Assembly: GCF_000717055.1 (NCBI RefSeq) | Contig: NZ_JNXI01000028.1 | Span: forward strand, 26,527-90,526 | DNA length: 64,000 nucleotides | Source: Streptomyces iakyrus | GTDB lineage: Bacteria > Actinomycetota > Actinomycetes > Streptomycetales > Streptomycetaceae | Direction: 5' to 3' | Shown here: piece by piece, positions 50,447 to 59,682 of the stretch | Numbering within the stretch: position 1 is the first letter of the stretch | How the letters are laid out: each line of letters starts with the position of its first letter | Made by a program: the position numbers and the translations under genes | Notes under the pieces: generated by a model | Told to the model about the DNA's origin: nothing | Seen by the model: only the letters and a program-made list of their open reading frames with translations | Databases searched by the model: none

Positions 50447-51114
50447 GCGTTCCCCTCCCCGTCTCGGTCCTGGTCGTCGATGACCATCCCGTCTTCCGGG
50501 CCGGGATGGCCACCGTCCTCGCCGATCTGCCGGACGTCACAGTCGTCGGAGAGGCGTCCGACGGTGCCGAAGCCGTCGCCGCTGCCGGGCGGTTGCGGCC
50601 TGCGATCGTGCTCATGGACCTGCGTATGCCGAACGTCAACGGGCTGGAGGCCACCGCCCGGATCACCACGGCCCATCCGGACATCGCGGTCCTCATCCTG
50701 ACCATGGACGAGGACGACGATTCGGTCTTCGCCGCCCTGCGCGTCGGCGCGCGCGGCTACCTGCTCAAGGAAGCCGACGGCACCGACGTGCACCGGGCCC
50801 TGCTCGGTGTCGCCCGCGGCGAAGCGGTCTTCGGCCCCCGGATCGCCCAGCGCGTCCTGTCCCACTTCTCCGTGCCGCCCGCCGGCCGGTCTCCCCTCCC
50901 GTTCCCCCACCTCACCGACCGCGAACGAGAGACCCTCGACCTGATCTCCCGCGGCCTGGACAACGCCTCCATCGCCCGCCGCCTGAGCCTCTCCGAGAAG
51001 ACCATCCGCAACCGGGTCAGCGACGTTCTGGCCAAACTGCACGCCCGCTCACGCACCGAGGCGGCGGTGCTGGCGCGAGACGCGGGCTTGGGAGGCCCCC
51101 CGGGCTCCACGTAA
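50443..51114 (+). CDS. NarL/LuxR family response regulator
   Basis: 223-residue regulator. The receiver domain has VVDDHP, the phosphorylation site Asp 59 in IVLMDLRMP, and the switch Lys in RGYLLKEADG; the C-terminal LuxR helix-turn-helix is LTDRERETLDLISRGLDNAS and what follows. It is co-translated with the kinase. Targets unknown; the divergent membrane-protein gene is the nearest candidate. Confidence 0.92.
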   Translation: MSVPLPVSVLVVDDHPVFRAGMATVLADLPDVTVVGEASDGAEAVAAAGRLRPAIVLMDLRMPNVNGLEATARITTAHPDIAVLILTMDEDDDSVFAALRVGARGYLLKEADGTDVHRALLGVARGEAVFGPRIAQRVLSHFSVPPAGRSPLPFPHLTDRERETLDLISRGLDNASIARRLSLSEKTIRNRVSDVLAKLHARSRTEAAVLARDAGLGGPPGST

Positions 51115-51215
51115 CTCCGTGAAGGCCCGCGCGCTCGGCCTCATCTTCCCCGAGTCGCCCGCCGGCTGGCACCTCGTGCCCACCGCCCCGACCTTTCTCA
51201 GGGCCCGGGCCCCGG

Positions 51216-52202
51216 TCAGCTCGACAGTTCCAGGAGGCGCTGCATCAGGTGTTGCTCCTTGTCGGCTGTCTCATGCACGATCTTCGACGCGCTGTGGAGC
51301 GATTCGCGCGACGACGCATCTCCCGCGTCCTTCAGAAGTCCGGCCACCTCGGTCCACTTCTTCGACACCTCGCGGTAGGCGTCCGAAATCTCCCGGAACT
51401 CCCCGGTGCCGGTGATGTCGGCGGTCTCCGCCAGGAATTCCGCCCACATCATGCGGAACAGGCCGCCGCCGGTCCCGGCATCCTCCATGATCGTGCAGAT
51501 CTCGGGCAGGCTCTCGGCGGGCGAGTCGAGATCGTCGAGCCACTGCGGCATCAGATCGGCGACTTTGTGCATGCCCTTGTACCCGAAGTTGGAGATCGGC
51601 GGATTCAAGAAATTCCTTGCCGCTGATCTGATGCCTTTGCGGGCGGCTTCACCCAGGTCAGGAAGGCCACTCTTCGGGACATCGATGGTGAAGGCGCGAT
51701 TGCGCGAACTCATCGGGCCCCGGGCGCTCCGCGCGGTCGCCAGGGATTCGCCGGATGCCCATTGCAGACCGAGCGGCTGCGTCTCGACCAGGGCGAAACG
51801 GTCGTCGTCGTAGCCGACGCAGGCTACATAGTGGGCCGCGAACCGGAAGTCGTCGGTGGAGTAGTCGAGGAAATAGCGGTCGAGCTTGAGACCGACGACG
51901 GATCCGGAATCAAGCTCGGCCAGCAAGTGTTCCCTCGCCCGCTTCACCGACGACGTCTCGTGAACGGACAGTCGCAGGTTCAGCGCGTGCGCGAGATTGT
52001 CGGACAGCGTGTCGGGCTTGATGCGGCCACCGACGAACGGTGTCGGCATCTGCTTCGTCCGCCAGTAGATGAATGACAAACCACCGGCGAGCCCGAAGAT
52101 GAGCGACTCCGACAAGTCGATCTCTTGCTGCCGCAACAAGTTCACGAGAGTGGTCGACTCGCAGTGGTTACCGACGTACGGATCTGCCTTCAAAAGCGAC
52201 AC
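51216..52202 (-). CDS. BtrH-like (BtrH_N/DUF4872) protein
   Basis: 328-residue protein with the BtrH N-terminal fold: YVGNHCESTTL places the catalytic Cys 14, and AAHYVACVGYDDD the His. BtrH transfers an acyl group from a carrier protein to an aminoglycoside in butirosin synthesis, so a role in acyl transfer or cysteine-protease-like cleavage is likely. The C-terminal half (from about 190) is helical and matches the DUF4872 part. GTG 52200-52202 has GGAGGCAAGGA ahead. Immediately upstream on the same strand is a broken carbamoyltransferase gene. Confidence 0.75.
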   Translation of the reverse strand: MSLLKADPYVGNHCESTTLVNLLRQQEIDLSESLIFGLAGGLSFIYWRTKQMPTPFVGGRIKPDTLSDNLAHALNLRLSVHETSSVKRAREHLLAELDSGSVVGLKLDRYFLDYSTDDFRFAAHYVACVGYDDDRFALVETQPLGLQWASGESLATARSARGPMSSRNRAFTIDVPKSGLPDLGEAARKGIRSAARNFLNPPISNFGYKGMHKVADLMPQWLDDLDSPAESLPEICTIMEDAGTGGGLFRMMWAEFLAETADITGTGEFREISDAYREVSKKWTEVAGLLKDAGDASSRESLHSASKIVHETADKEQHLMQRLLELSS

Positions 52203-52292
52203 TTTCCTTGCCTCCCTTCCTTCGCGTAGAGCGTAGCGCAACCTCCCGAAGTACGATTGCGGCCGCCCAAATCAGGGAGAATGTCCACTCGT

Positions 52293-52915
52293 TCAGATTC
52301 GCGAAACCAGGAAGTTGCCGAGGAACAGATGATCCATCTCTGTCTTGAGAAAGTTGATCAGACAGGGAATGCCGGTCAGCTCCGTGAACTGCCGCAGCAG
52401 TTCGGCGAGCAGCGGATTGCTCTGCTCGGTGACCGTCTGGATCCGCGAGGTGGCGTCGACGTGGCAGGCGCCCTGGATCTTCTCCTGGTACTCGGGTCCA
52501 GCTCGCGCCAGACGACCTGGCCGGCGTACTGCTGGAGGGCCGCCCGGATCTCCTGGCCGCCGTAACTCGGGCCCAGGTAGGGCGACGTGCCGATCCTCGG
52601 CGGTGTGCCGGCCTGCCCACTGGCGTACAGCGCCGCCCCGATGGCGACGTCGCCGGCGCCGAAGCTGACGTCCATCGCGGTGAAGCGTGAACGCTCCAGC
52701 AGTTTGCTGTTGTTGACGCAGTTGAGGACAAGTCCGCCCTCGAAGATCACGCGTGGGAGGTCGCTGCGGGTTTCGAGCGTCCGCAGCTGGCCGGCGGTCA
52801 CCGTTTCGAGCATGTGCTGTGCCGCACCGGCCACGCGTACCCGGTGGTCGAACTCTTCCCGGCATGCGGCGTCTCCGCCGAAGACGCGGTCGAAGAGTTC
52901 GTAGTAGGCGGGCAC
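52293..52915 (-). pseudogene. carbamoyltransferase (NodU/TobZ family) fragment, frameshifted
   Basis: One frame (52915 down to about 52490) reads LPRVIFEGGLVLNCVNNSKL and SFGAGDVAIGAALYASGQ, the carbamoyltransferase core; then the likeness jumps to another frame, PEYQEKIQGACHVDATSRIQ, TVTEQSNPLLAELLRQF, ending DHLFLGNFLVSRI. The N-terminal half of the usual 550-residue protein is missing, and the segment between TGIPCLINF and the end is shortened. Such enzymes carbamoylate natural products, so this and the BtrH-like gene look like parts of a lost biosynthetic cluster. Confidence 0.7.
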
Positions 52916-53039
52916 CGCGTTCGCCGGGTAGGGGCTCCTGTGACGACCATGGTCAGCCGGCCGGCGAGGTTGTCAGGGGCCGCCACGTCCTGACGGGAGA
53001 GGCGCAACCAGCCCCGCCTCCTGGACCACGTCCTCGGCG

Positions 53040-53180
53040 TCGGCGTATCAGACGGCGGCCCGCATCGCCGGCCGCCTCGGCTTCTCCAGTGCGACTCACT
53101 TCAGCAAGTACTTCCACCAGCGCACGGGACAAAGCCCGATCGCCTTCCGCGGCACGGTACGCGGACACGCCCCCGAGTGA
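53040..53180 (+). pseudogene. AraC family regulator, 3' remnant
   Basis: An open stretch without start codon reads AARIAGRLGFSSATHFSKYF then HQRTGQSPIAFRG and stops at 53178-53180. This is the second helix-turn-helix of an AraC/XylS regulator; the rest of the gene is absent. Confidence 0.6.
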
Positions 53181-53275
53181 GACGCCTTTCGTCCTCCGCT
53201 CCGGCGCAGGAAACGACGGAGTGGCGGGGCCTCCGGGGGCGTGCTGTCCTGGGGTAGTACGCAGGGAGTGCACCG

Positions 53276-54112
53276 ATGCGGCATCTCCGGAGTTCCGTCC
53301 TCGTCTCCGCCCGGTCGCCCGCGCCCACCGGTGCGGGCGGGGGGTTGCTGCCGGCGCGGGAGCTCGCGGCCGCCTGGTCCCTGGTCGTCCTGATCGCCGT
53401 GCCCGCCTGGGTGCTCACCGTCGCGCAGGCCCGGGACATGGGGGTCGAACCGGGCACGATGGGCTTGGCGCTGCCGTTGTTCCTGCTGCTCTGGGTCACG
53501 ATGACGGCGGCCATGATGCTGCCTTCCATGGCACCGGTCGCCCTCACCTGGGTGCGGGGGATCGGGCGTCGGACGTCCGGGTGGAGCCGGGCGGGGCGCA
53601 CCGTGGAGTTCCTGGGCGGGTACCTGCTGGTGTGGACGGCCTTCGGGCTGCTCGCCTACGCGGCTCTGAACCTCACGGGCGACCTGGTGGGCGATCACCC
53701 GGCGGTGGGACGCTGGATCGGCGCGGCCGCTTTCCTGGTGGCGGGCCTCTATCAGCTGGGGCCCCTCAAGAACGTCTGTCTGCGGCACTGCCGCGATCCC
53801 ATGGGCCAGCTGGTGCGCTACTCCGGGTTCCGGCAGCCGGCCCGCGATCTACGGGTGGGCCTCCACCACGGCGCCTACTGCGTGGGCTGCTGCGCGGGAC
53901 TGATGCTCGTCCTCGTACCGCTCGGAGTGATGAACGTGGCGGCGATGGCCGGACTGGCGATCGTGATCTTCGTGGAGAAGCTGTGGTCTCGGGGGCCGCT
54001 GCTCGCGGGAGTGGTGGGTGTGGTCTTCCTCGTCCTCGCGGTACTGGCGCCGTTCCAGGACTGGCTGCTGCCGGGGCTGCAGGAATCGGCGCATCCGATG
54101 GACGGCATGTGA
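53276..54112 (+). CDS. DUF2182 integral membrane protein
   Basis: 278-residue protein with about seven hydrophobic segments. The DUF2182 signature TMTAAMMLPSMAPVAL (about residue 75) and GLHHGAYCVGCCAGLM (about 200) are clear; the Met, His and Cys in these motifs suggest metal, perhaps copper, handling. Members are often encoded beside DUF1326 proteins, as here (gap 112 bases). Exact function unknown. Confidence 0.85.
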   Translation: MRHLRSSVLVSARSPAPTGAGGGLLPARELAAAWSLVVLIAVPAWVLTVAQARDMGVEPGTMGLALPLFLLLWVTMTAAMMLPSMAPVALTWVRGIGRRTSGWSRAGRTVEFLGGYLLVWTAFGLLAYAALNLTGDLVGDHPAVGRWIGAAAFLVAGLYQLGPLKNVCLRHCRDPMGQLVRYSGFRQPARDLRVGLHHGAYCVGCCAGLMLVLVPLGVMNVAAMAGLAIVIFVEKLWSRGPLLAGVVGVVFLVLAVLAPFQDWLLPGLQESAHPMDGM

Positions 54113-54224
54113 GTGTCCGGAGCAAGCTGGAAGAGAGGCCGCCTCGCGATCCGCGTGCGGGCTCGGGAGGGGCGGTCTCACCATCGCGGAGAAGCTCCCT
54201 CGGGCCCGACGGGAGGGTAGCGAG

Positions 54225-54881
54225 ATGACCGAACAGAACGGCACCGGAACCCGCTGGCATCTGGCCGGCGACTGGTTCGACGTGTGCAAATGTGCCATTC
54301 CCTGCCCCTGCACGTTCGCGCAGCCGCCGACCTACGGTGACTGCGAAGGCGTGCTGGTCTGGCACATCCGGGAGGGCAACTACGGCGCCGTGCGCCTCAA
54401 CGGTCTCAACGTCCTGATGCTGGGCGCCTTCGTGGGCAACGTGTGGGCCGGTGAGCACACCGACGCGTATGCGGCGGTCTTCCTCGACGAACGCGCCGAC
54501 GACCGGCAGCGCGCCGCGCTCGGCACCGTGTTCGGCGGCGAGGCAGGAGGCTGGCCGGCCCAGTTCGGCCAGCTGCTCCGGCCCGAGATGCGCGGCATGG
54601 ACTTCGCGCCGATCCGCGTGGAGATCGACGAGGACCTGGCCACCTGGAGGGCCGAGATCCCCGGCCGGGTCACGGCCACCGCCGAGGCGCTCACCGGGCC
54701 GACGACGCCGGAAGGCGCCCGCGTCCACGTCCACAACGCCCCGGGCGCCGAGGTCGGGCCGGGTCAGGTCGCCACCTGGGGGCGGGCCACCGCCGACCGG
54801 GCCGACGCGTTCGGCTTCTCCTGGGAACGCTCGGGGAAGTCGAGCAAGCACTTCCCCTTCGACTGGACCGGACCCGGCTGA
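54225..54881 (+). CDS. DUF1326 protein
   Basis: 218-residue soluble protein. The cysteine cluster FDVCKCAIPCPCTF near residue 22 (CxCxxxCxC) is the defining DUF1326 feature and a plausible metal site. GGGAGGG stands seven bases before ATG 54225. It follows the DUF2182 gene on the same strand, and a strong terminator follows it, so the pair is likely one operon. Confidence 0.85.
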   Translation: MTEQNGTGTRWHLAGDWFDVCKCAIPCPCTFAQPPTYGDCEGVLVWHIREGNYGAVRLNGLNVLMLGAFVGNVWAGEHTDAYAAVFLDERADDRQRAALGTVFGGEAGGWPAQFGQLLRPEMRGMDFAPIRVEIDEDLATWRAEIPGRVTATAEALTGPTTPEGARVHVHNAPGAEVGPGQVATWGRATADRADAFGFSWERSGKSSKHFPFDWTGPG

Positions 54882-54893
54882 GCGCAGAGGCCG

Positions 54894-54923
54894 GTCGGTG
54901 GGGGACCCCGGTCCCCCACCGAC
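54894..54923 (+). terminator. strong hairpin terminator after the DUF1326 gene
   Basis: GTCGGTGGGGGAC (54894-54906) and GTCCCCCACCGAC (54911-54923) pair perfectly around the loop CCCG, 12 bases after the stop. The stem is symmetrical and may also end transcription of the convergent lipoprotein gene. Confidence 0.8.
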
Positions 54924-54974
54924 GCGTGGGGCCGCACGTCCGGACGCCATGACCGGCCCCCACGCCGTCCCCGG

Positions 54975-56021
54975 TTACGCCGACTCGGGGTCGCCCATCT
55001 CCGAGCCGCCGAAGAAGCCGTTCATGAGCTCGTTCAGGTCGAGCTTCGTGGCACCGGCCGGAACGGTGGGCTTGGCGCCCTCGCGCATCCGCAGGGTCAG
55101 GCCCAGCTTCTTGACATCGGAGCTCTCGGCCAGCTTGGCAAGGTCCACGTCGACCTGGGACAGCGCGCCGTTCTTCAGCGTGAAGTCCGCCGTCACCTTG
55201 GCGTCGGGAGCCTCCTTCAGGTCCTTGTCCGTCGGCAGGTCCATGCCCGGCGGCAGGTCCTTCACCAGCGGGCGGATCTCGCCGAACAGTTCGGTGACCA
55301 GCGTGCGGAAGGGGGCCGTCGCCTTCACGTGCTCGGTGCCGTTCCCGCCGTCCGCCGTCTTGAACTTCACCTCACGGGCGATGACCTCCCGGAGGGCCTT
55401 CATGAGCTTCTTCTGCGTCTTGGCGTCGAGGGACGGCGCGGGCGCGGGACCGCCCTTGGCCTTCCGGCTGTCGCCGGTGACCTTCTCCATCTCCTTCGTG
55501 TTGATCTTCACCCACTTGCCCTCGAGGACGTCCTTCATCGCCCCGGCCTCCGGGGGCAGGTCGCCGGCGTCCGGCACGGGGCTGCCCGCCATCTCGCCCA
55601 TCGCGGCCATGTCGGCACGGACGTAGGTGAAGTCGCCGATCACCCGGTACTCGGCGAGGTCGCCGTCCGGAGTGCTGACCTTCAGGGCCGTGCCGACGAG
55701 GTCCTTCTCACCGGACTCGTCGAGCGGCCGCTTCGACTGCACGGTCACGGTGATCTTCGCGTCGCTGAGCAACTCGGCGGCCTGCTCCGGGATCTCCTCG
55801 CCGGGCTCGGGGTCGGACTTGGCGTCCAGCGCCTCCAGGGACGCGACGTCCGTGTCCAGATCGAGCTCGAAGGAGAGTGTCTTCTTCTTGCCGAGCTTCT
55901 CGAAGGCCCGGTCGAGCTTCTGCCCGGCGGAGAGCTGCTCCACCGTTCCGCAGGCGGCCGCGCCCGCGAGGACGGCACCGACGACGGCGGTGGCGATCAG
56001 GGTCTTGCGTATGGGGTTGAT
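54975..56021 (-). CDS. lipoprotein (LolA/LppX-like sheet protein) with probable ATC start
   Basis: Predicted lipoprotein of about 348 residues. In frame upstream of the first standard start (GTG 55943) is a full lipoprotein signal, NPIRKTLIATAVVG then AVLAGAAACG with the lipobox Cys, which the GTG start would cut off. No ATG, GTG or TTG exists in frame before it. GAGGAG (56028-56033) lies six bases ahead of an ATC codon at 56019-56021, where an ATG would be expected, so initiation at ATC (or a mutated start) is likely. The mature part has FELDLDTDVASLEAL and many Lys/Asp strands, like Streptomyces LppX-type lipoproteins that bind or carry lipid. The tail contains LNELMNGFFGGSEMGDP. Confidence 0.7.
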   Translation of the reverse strand: MNPIRKTLIATAVVGAVLAGAAACGTVEQLSAGQKLDRAFEKLGKKKTLSFELDLDTDVASLEALDAKSDPEPGEEIPEQAAELLSDAKITVTVQSKRPLDESGEKDLVGTALKVSTPDGDLAEYRVIGDFTYVRADMAAMGEMAGSPVPDAGDLPPEAGAMKDVLEGKWVKINTKEMEKVTGDSRKAKGGPAPAPSLDAKTQKKLMKALREVIAREVKFKTADGGNGTEHVKATAPFRTLVTELFGEIRPLVKDLPPGMDLPTDKDLKEAPDAKVTADFTLKNGALSQVDVDLAKLAESSDVKKLGLTLRMREGAKPTVPAGATKLDLNELMNGFFGGSEMGDPESA

Positions 56022-56137
56022 GATGGTCTCCTCATGGCTCCGATCACAGCGTGATCGATCAGAAGACTCCCCACTCGCCTACAAGGTTGTGCCCTACATC
56101 CGGCGATATCCGCGGCCGGGCACTCGGGTACCGCACA

Positions 56138-56152
56138 TGAAAATCGTTGTCG
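56138..56152 (+). promoter_or_regulatory. Zur-box-like site upstream of the CobW gene
   Basis: TGAAAATCGTTGTCG fits the Streptomyces Zur box TGAAAATGATTTTCA at all seven left-arm and four right-arm positions. It lies about 53 bases before the CobW-type GTPase gene, a class commonly repressed by Zur under zinc sufficiency. Confidence 0.55.
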
Positions 56153-56204
56153 TATGCTGACGTGCGTCCGCGCCGTACGACCCTCCTGACCGAGAGGACC
56201 CCCC

Positions 56205-57398
56205 GTGGCCGAGCCCAAGCCGCTGACGCCCCTGCCCTCGCAACGTCTCCCCGTCACCGTGCTGTCGGGGTTTCTCGGCGCCGGGAAGACGACCCTCCTC
56301 AACCACGTCCTCACCAACCGCGAGGGCCTGCGGGTGGCGGTGATCGTCAACGACATGAGCGAGATCAACATCGACGCGGCCCTCGTGCGCGGTGGTGAAG
56401 CGGCCCTCTCCCGCACCGAGGAGCGGCTGGTGGAGATGACCAACGGCTGCATCTGCTGCACCCTGCGCGACGACCTGCTGGAGGAGGTCGAACGGCTCGC
56501 CGGGGACGGCCGCTTCGACTACCTCCTCATCGAGTCCAGCGGCATCTCCGAGCCGATGCCGGTCGCCGCCACCTTCGCCTTCGCCCGCGACGACGGCGCC
56601 ACCCTGGAGGACGTCGCCCGGCTGGACACCATGGTCACCGTCGTCGACGCCGCCAACTTCCTCGCCGAGCTGGGCACCGGCGACGACCTGGCCGAACGGG
56701 GCCTGGCTCCGTACGAGGACGACGAGCGCACCGTGAGCGACCTGCTGATCGACCAGGTCGAGTTCGCCGACGTCCTCGTCCTCAACAAGCTGGACCTGGT
56801 CGGCGAAGCCGACGCGGACCGGGTGCGCGGGGTGCTGGCACGCCTGAATCCGACGGCCCGTCTGATCCCCGCCGTGCACGGCCGGATCGGCGTGCGCGAC
56901 GTCCTGGAGACCGGGCGGTTCGACCTGGAGCGCGCGCAGCAGGCGCCGGGCTGGGTGCGGGAACTCAACGGCGACCACGTTCCCGAGACCGAGGAGTACG
57001 GCATCTCCTCCCTGGTCTTCCGGTCCTCCGTGCCGTTCCACCCCGGGCGGCTGTGGGACTTCGTCACCGGTGACCTGGACAGCGGGGCGCACGGCCACGT
57101 GCTGCGCTCCAAGGGCTTCTTCACCCTGGCCGGGCGTGAGGGCGTGACGGGCCTGTGGTCACAAGCCGGATCCGTCGCCCGCTTCGAGCCGTCCGGGGTC
57201 CGGGACACCGACGCGCCCCACGCCCAGGAACTGGTGTTCATCGGTGTCGGCCTTCAGGAGCCGAGCCTGCGCACCGCCCTGGCCGGATGCCTGATGGCCG
57301 ACGGCGAACAGCTTCCCGCCGACGATCCCTTTCCCCTCTGGGACACCGGGGACGTCTGCGATCTCGAACACGAGCACGCGAGTCCGGCGGCCGTCTAG
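56205..57398 (+). CDS. CobW/COG0523 family metal-chaperone GTPase
   Basis: 397-residue G3E GTPase. The P-loop GFLGAGKTT is near residue 22, the metal-binding GCICC near 82, ESSGISEP supplies switch II, and NKLDLV the base-recognition motif. The C-terminal CobW domain (from about 270, [17 protein letters not shown]) ends in a short DLEHEHASP tail. These proteins insert or traffic zinc or cobalt. Start GTG 56205 with GAGAGGA upstream. A Zur-like box precedes it and a Fur-family regulator gene follows by 72 bases. Confidence 0.9.
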   Translation: MAEPKPLTPLPSQRLPVTVLSGFLGAGKTTLLNHVLTNREGLRVAVIVNDMSEINIDAALVRGGEAALSRTEERLVEMTNGCICCTLRDDLLEEVERLAGDGRFDYLLIESSGISEPMPVAATFAFARDDGATLEDVARLDTMVTVVDAANFLAELGTGDDLAERGLAPYEDDERTVSDLLIDQVEFADVLVLNKLDLVGEADADRVRGVLARLNPTARLIPAVHGRIGVRDVLETGRFDLERAQQAPGWVRELNGDHVPETEEYGISSLVFRSSVPFHPGRLWDFVTGDLDSGAHGHVLRSKGFFTLAGREGVTGLWSQAGSVARFEPSGVRDTDAPHAQELVFIGVGLQEPSLRTALAGCLMADGEQLPADDPFPLWDTGDVCDLEHEHASPAAV

Positions 57399-57470
57399 CC
57401 GGAGCACGGGGGCTTCCGGGCACCGTGTCGGCGCCCGGACGGCCTTCCTGACGCGATGGGAGGCACACGC

Positions 57471-57905
57471 ATGGACGAGACGACCCCCGGCGCATGGCGT
57501 ACCACGGCGCAACGCACCGCGGTCCTCACAGCACTTCGGGCCTGCGACGGTTTCATCTCGGCGCAGACGCTGCACGCCGCCCTGGCTGCGGACGGCGTGG
57601 CGGTGGGGCTGACCACCGTCTACCGCACGCTGCGGTTACTGGAGACGGCCGGGCACGTCGACGTGGTGCGCGACCGTGACGGTGAGCGGCTGTACCGGCC
57701 CAGACCCGACGAGGGCCACCGCCACTACCTGGTCTGCCGGGAGTGCGGGCTCAGCCTCGCCGTCGACGCCGAGGAGGTCGAGCGGTGGGTGGCCAGGACC
57801 GCGCGTGACATCGGCTTCCACGCGGTGACCCACACGGTCGAGCTCACGGGCGTGTGCGACGGCTGCCTGTCCGGGCCGGACCTCCGGCCGGATCCTGACC
57901 GGTAG
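57471..57905 (+). CDS. Fur family transcriptional regulator (Zur-like) with TTA codon
   Basis: 144-residue Fur-fold regulator. A winged helix occupies about residues 8-75 (TTAQRTAVLTALRACDGFIS, then VGLTTVYRTLRLLETAG), followed by a dimerisation domain with CRECG and CDGC, the structural zinc cysteines, and HRHY/HAVTH as regulatory metal ligands. GGGAGG lies seven bases before ATG 57471. A TTA leucine codon at 57636-57638, in the recognition region, makes translation bldA-dependent. Neighbouring the Zur-box-preceded CobW gene, it is probably Zur or a specialised zinc regulator. Confidence 0.85.
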   Translation: MDETTPGAWRTTAQRTAVLTALRACDGFISAQTLHAALAADGVAVGLTTVYRTLRLLETAGHVDVVRDRDGERLYRPRPDEGHRHYLVCRECGLSLAVDAEEVERWVARTARDIGFHAVTHTVELTGVCDGCLSGPDLRPDPDR

Positions 57906-57936
57906 CAGATTCCGGAAGTCACGGCCGCACCCGTGC

Positions 57937-59682
57937 TCAAGACGTGGTGGACAGAACACGGTTGAATGCGCTGCCCGGCCGGCCGGTGAGTTCCTCCCAG
58001 GTGCCCTCCTCGACGATGCGGCCCTGCTCCAGGACGGCGATGCGGCCGGCGCGGCGGATGGTGGCCGGACGGTGCGCGATGACGATCGTCGTACGGCTCT
58101 CCTCCTCCAGAGCGGTAGCGAGTTGGGCGTCGCCCGCGTTGTCCAGGTGAGCGGTGGACTCGTCGAGTACCAGGACGCGCGGCCGGACCAGCAGCGCGCG
58201 GGCCAGAGCGATACGGGCCCGCTGGCCGCCGGAGAGCGTGGCGCCGCGCTCGCCGACGAGGGTGTCCATCGGGGCGATCCGGTCCACGCCGCACCGCCGT
58301 GCCGCCTCGGCCAGCGCCCTGTCGTCCGCCTCGGGAGCGGCGAGCCGCAGGTTCTCGGCGAGGGTGCCGTGGAAGAGGGGCGTGTCCTGTCCCACCAGCG
58401 TCACCGCACGCCGCAGTTCCGCATCGTTCACCTCCCGCATGTCCACGGGGTCGCCGTCGGCGGGCAGCAGCTGGACCGCGCCGGCTGCCGGGTCCCAGAA
58501 GCGGGCCAGCAGGTGGGCGCAGGTCGACTTGCCGGCACCCGAGGCACCGACCAGGGCGAGTGTCTGCCCGGGCGGGACGGTCAGTTCGACGCCGTCCAGC
58601 ACGGGTGTGCCGCCGTAGTCGAAGCTCACGCCGTGCAGCCGGACGCCCAGCGGCCCGGGCGGCAGGGGGCGCGGCGCGGCGGGCGGCGGGGCCAAAGCGG
58701 GGGCCTTGACGGCGGCGTCGACGCGGGAGGCGGCGGCGCGCAGTGCCACGGCCTGGCTCAGGGCGCGGGCCGATTCAGCGACGGGACCGAGGACGGACAG
58801 GGCCAGCGCCATCGCCGCCGGAGCCCAAGCGCCGTGCAGCCGGCCGGAGGTCACGGAGTGCGCGGCCGCGGCCACCACGCCTAGTACCGCGGCCACGATG
58901 AGCAGGTCGCGGACCGCGGCGGCGACGGCCTCCCAGGTGGCCTCGGAGCGCTGGGCGGCACCCACCTGCCGGCCCCGCTCCGCCAGCTTGCGGCGGCGTT
59001 GCGCCAGGGCGCCGAAGGCGAGCAGTTCGCGCAGCCCGTCGACGGTCTCCACCGTGTCGGCCGACAGGTGCGCCACGGCCGTCCGGGTGCGCCCGCCGCG
59101 CACCGCGCGTGCACGCGCGTCGGCGAAGGGCGCAGCCGCGAGCAGGGCCGCCACCGGCAGCACGGCCGCAAGCAGCCAGGGCTCCACCGTGGCGAGAACG
59201 AGAGTTCCGCCGGTGAAGACCGTACCGGCCGCCAGCAGTTGGGCGGTGGTGTGGGCGTAGAAGAACTCCAGGGCCTCCACGTCGGCCATGGCGGTGGCGG
59301 CGAGGTCGCCGCTGCGCCGTCCCGCCACCCGGGCGGGCGCGCTGCGGGCCAGCCCGTCGAAGACGCGTACCCGCAGCGCTGCCAGCACCCGGTAGGCGAG
59401 GTCGTGCGAGAGGTCCATCTCCCGCCAGGTCATCAGGGCGCGCAGGGCGACGAGGGCGACGAGCGCGGTGACGGTGCCGGGCGAGGGTGCCCGCCCGTCG
59501 ATGACGGCGGTTCCCACGGTGTGGGCGGCCAGGGTCAGCAGCGCGACGAGGGAGCCCTGTTCGAGGAGGGCGGCGGCGCAGGTGCGGGCTGTCATGGCCC
59601 GGTGCTCCGCCAGGGCGGGCAGCAGGGCGCGCAGCGCTCCTCGGGCGGGTGCGTCCGCGTCGGTGGCGGCGACGGTGCTCAT
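57937..59682 (-). CDS. ABC exporter half-transporter, CydC-like (TOMM cluster)
   Basis: 581-residue fused permease/ATPase. Five to six hydrophobic segments lie in about 1-300, then Walker A VGASGAGKST, signature LSGGQRARIALARALL, Walker B VLVLDESTAHLD and the switch His in IAHRP. The stop lies 31 bases from the convergent Fur-family gene. It starts with an ATGA overlap on the next half-transporter gene, with which it should form a heterodimer, most likely to export the cluster's peptide product. Confidence 0.88.
   Translation of the reverse strand: MSTVAATDADAPARGALRALLPALAEHRAMTARTCAAALLEQGSLVALLTLAAHTVGTAVIDGRAPSPGTVTALVALVALRALMTWREMDLSHDLAYRVLAALRVRVFDGLARSAPARVAGRRSGDLAATAMADVEALEFFYAHTTAQLLAAGTVFTGGTLVLATVEPWLLAAVLPVAALLAAAPFADARARAVRGGRTRTAVAHLSADTVETVDGLRELLAFGALAQRRRKLAERGRQVGAAQRSEATWEAVAAAVRDLLIVAAVLGVVAAAAHSVTSGRLHGAWAPAAMALALSVLGPVAESARALSQAVALRAAASRVDAAVKAPALAPPPAAPRPLPPGPLGVRLHGVSFDYGGTPVLDGVELTVPPGQTLALVGASGAGKSTCAHLLARFWDPAAGAVQLLPADGDPVDMREVNDAELRRAVTLVGQDTPLFHGTLAENLRLAAPEADDRALAEAARRCGVDRIAPMDTLVGERGATLSGGQRARIALARALLVRPRVLVLDESTAHLDNAGDAQLATALEEESRTTIVIAHRPATIRRAGRIAVLEQGRIVEEGTWEELTGRPGSAFNRVLSTTS

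Noticed and set aside
51119..51215. Plus-strand frame after the response regulator (KARALGLIFPESPAGWHLVP)
   Set aside because: Protein-like but short, runs into the convergent BtrH-like gene, and I could not link it to a family; at most a remnant.
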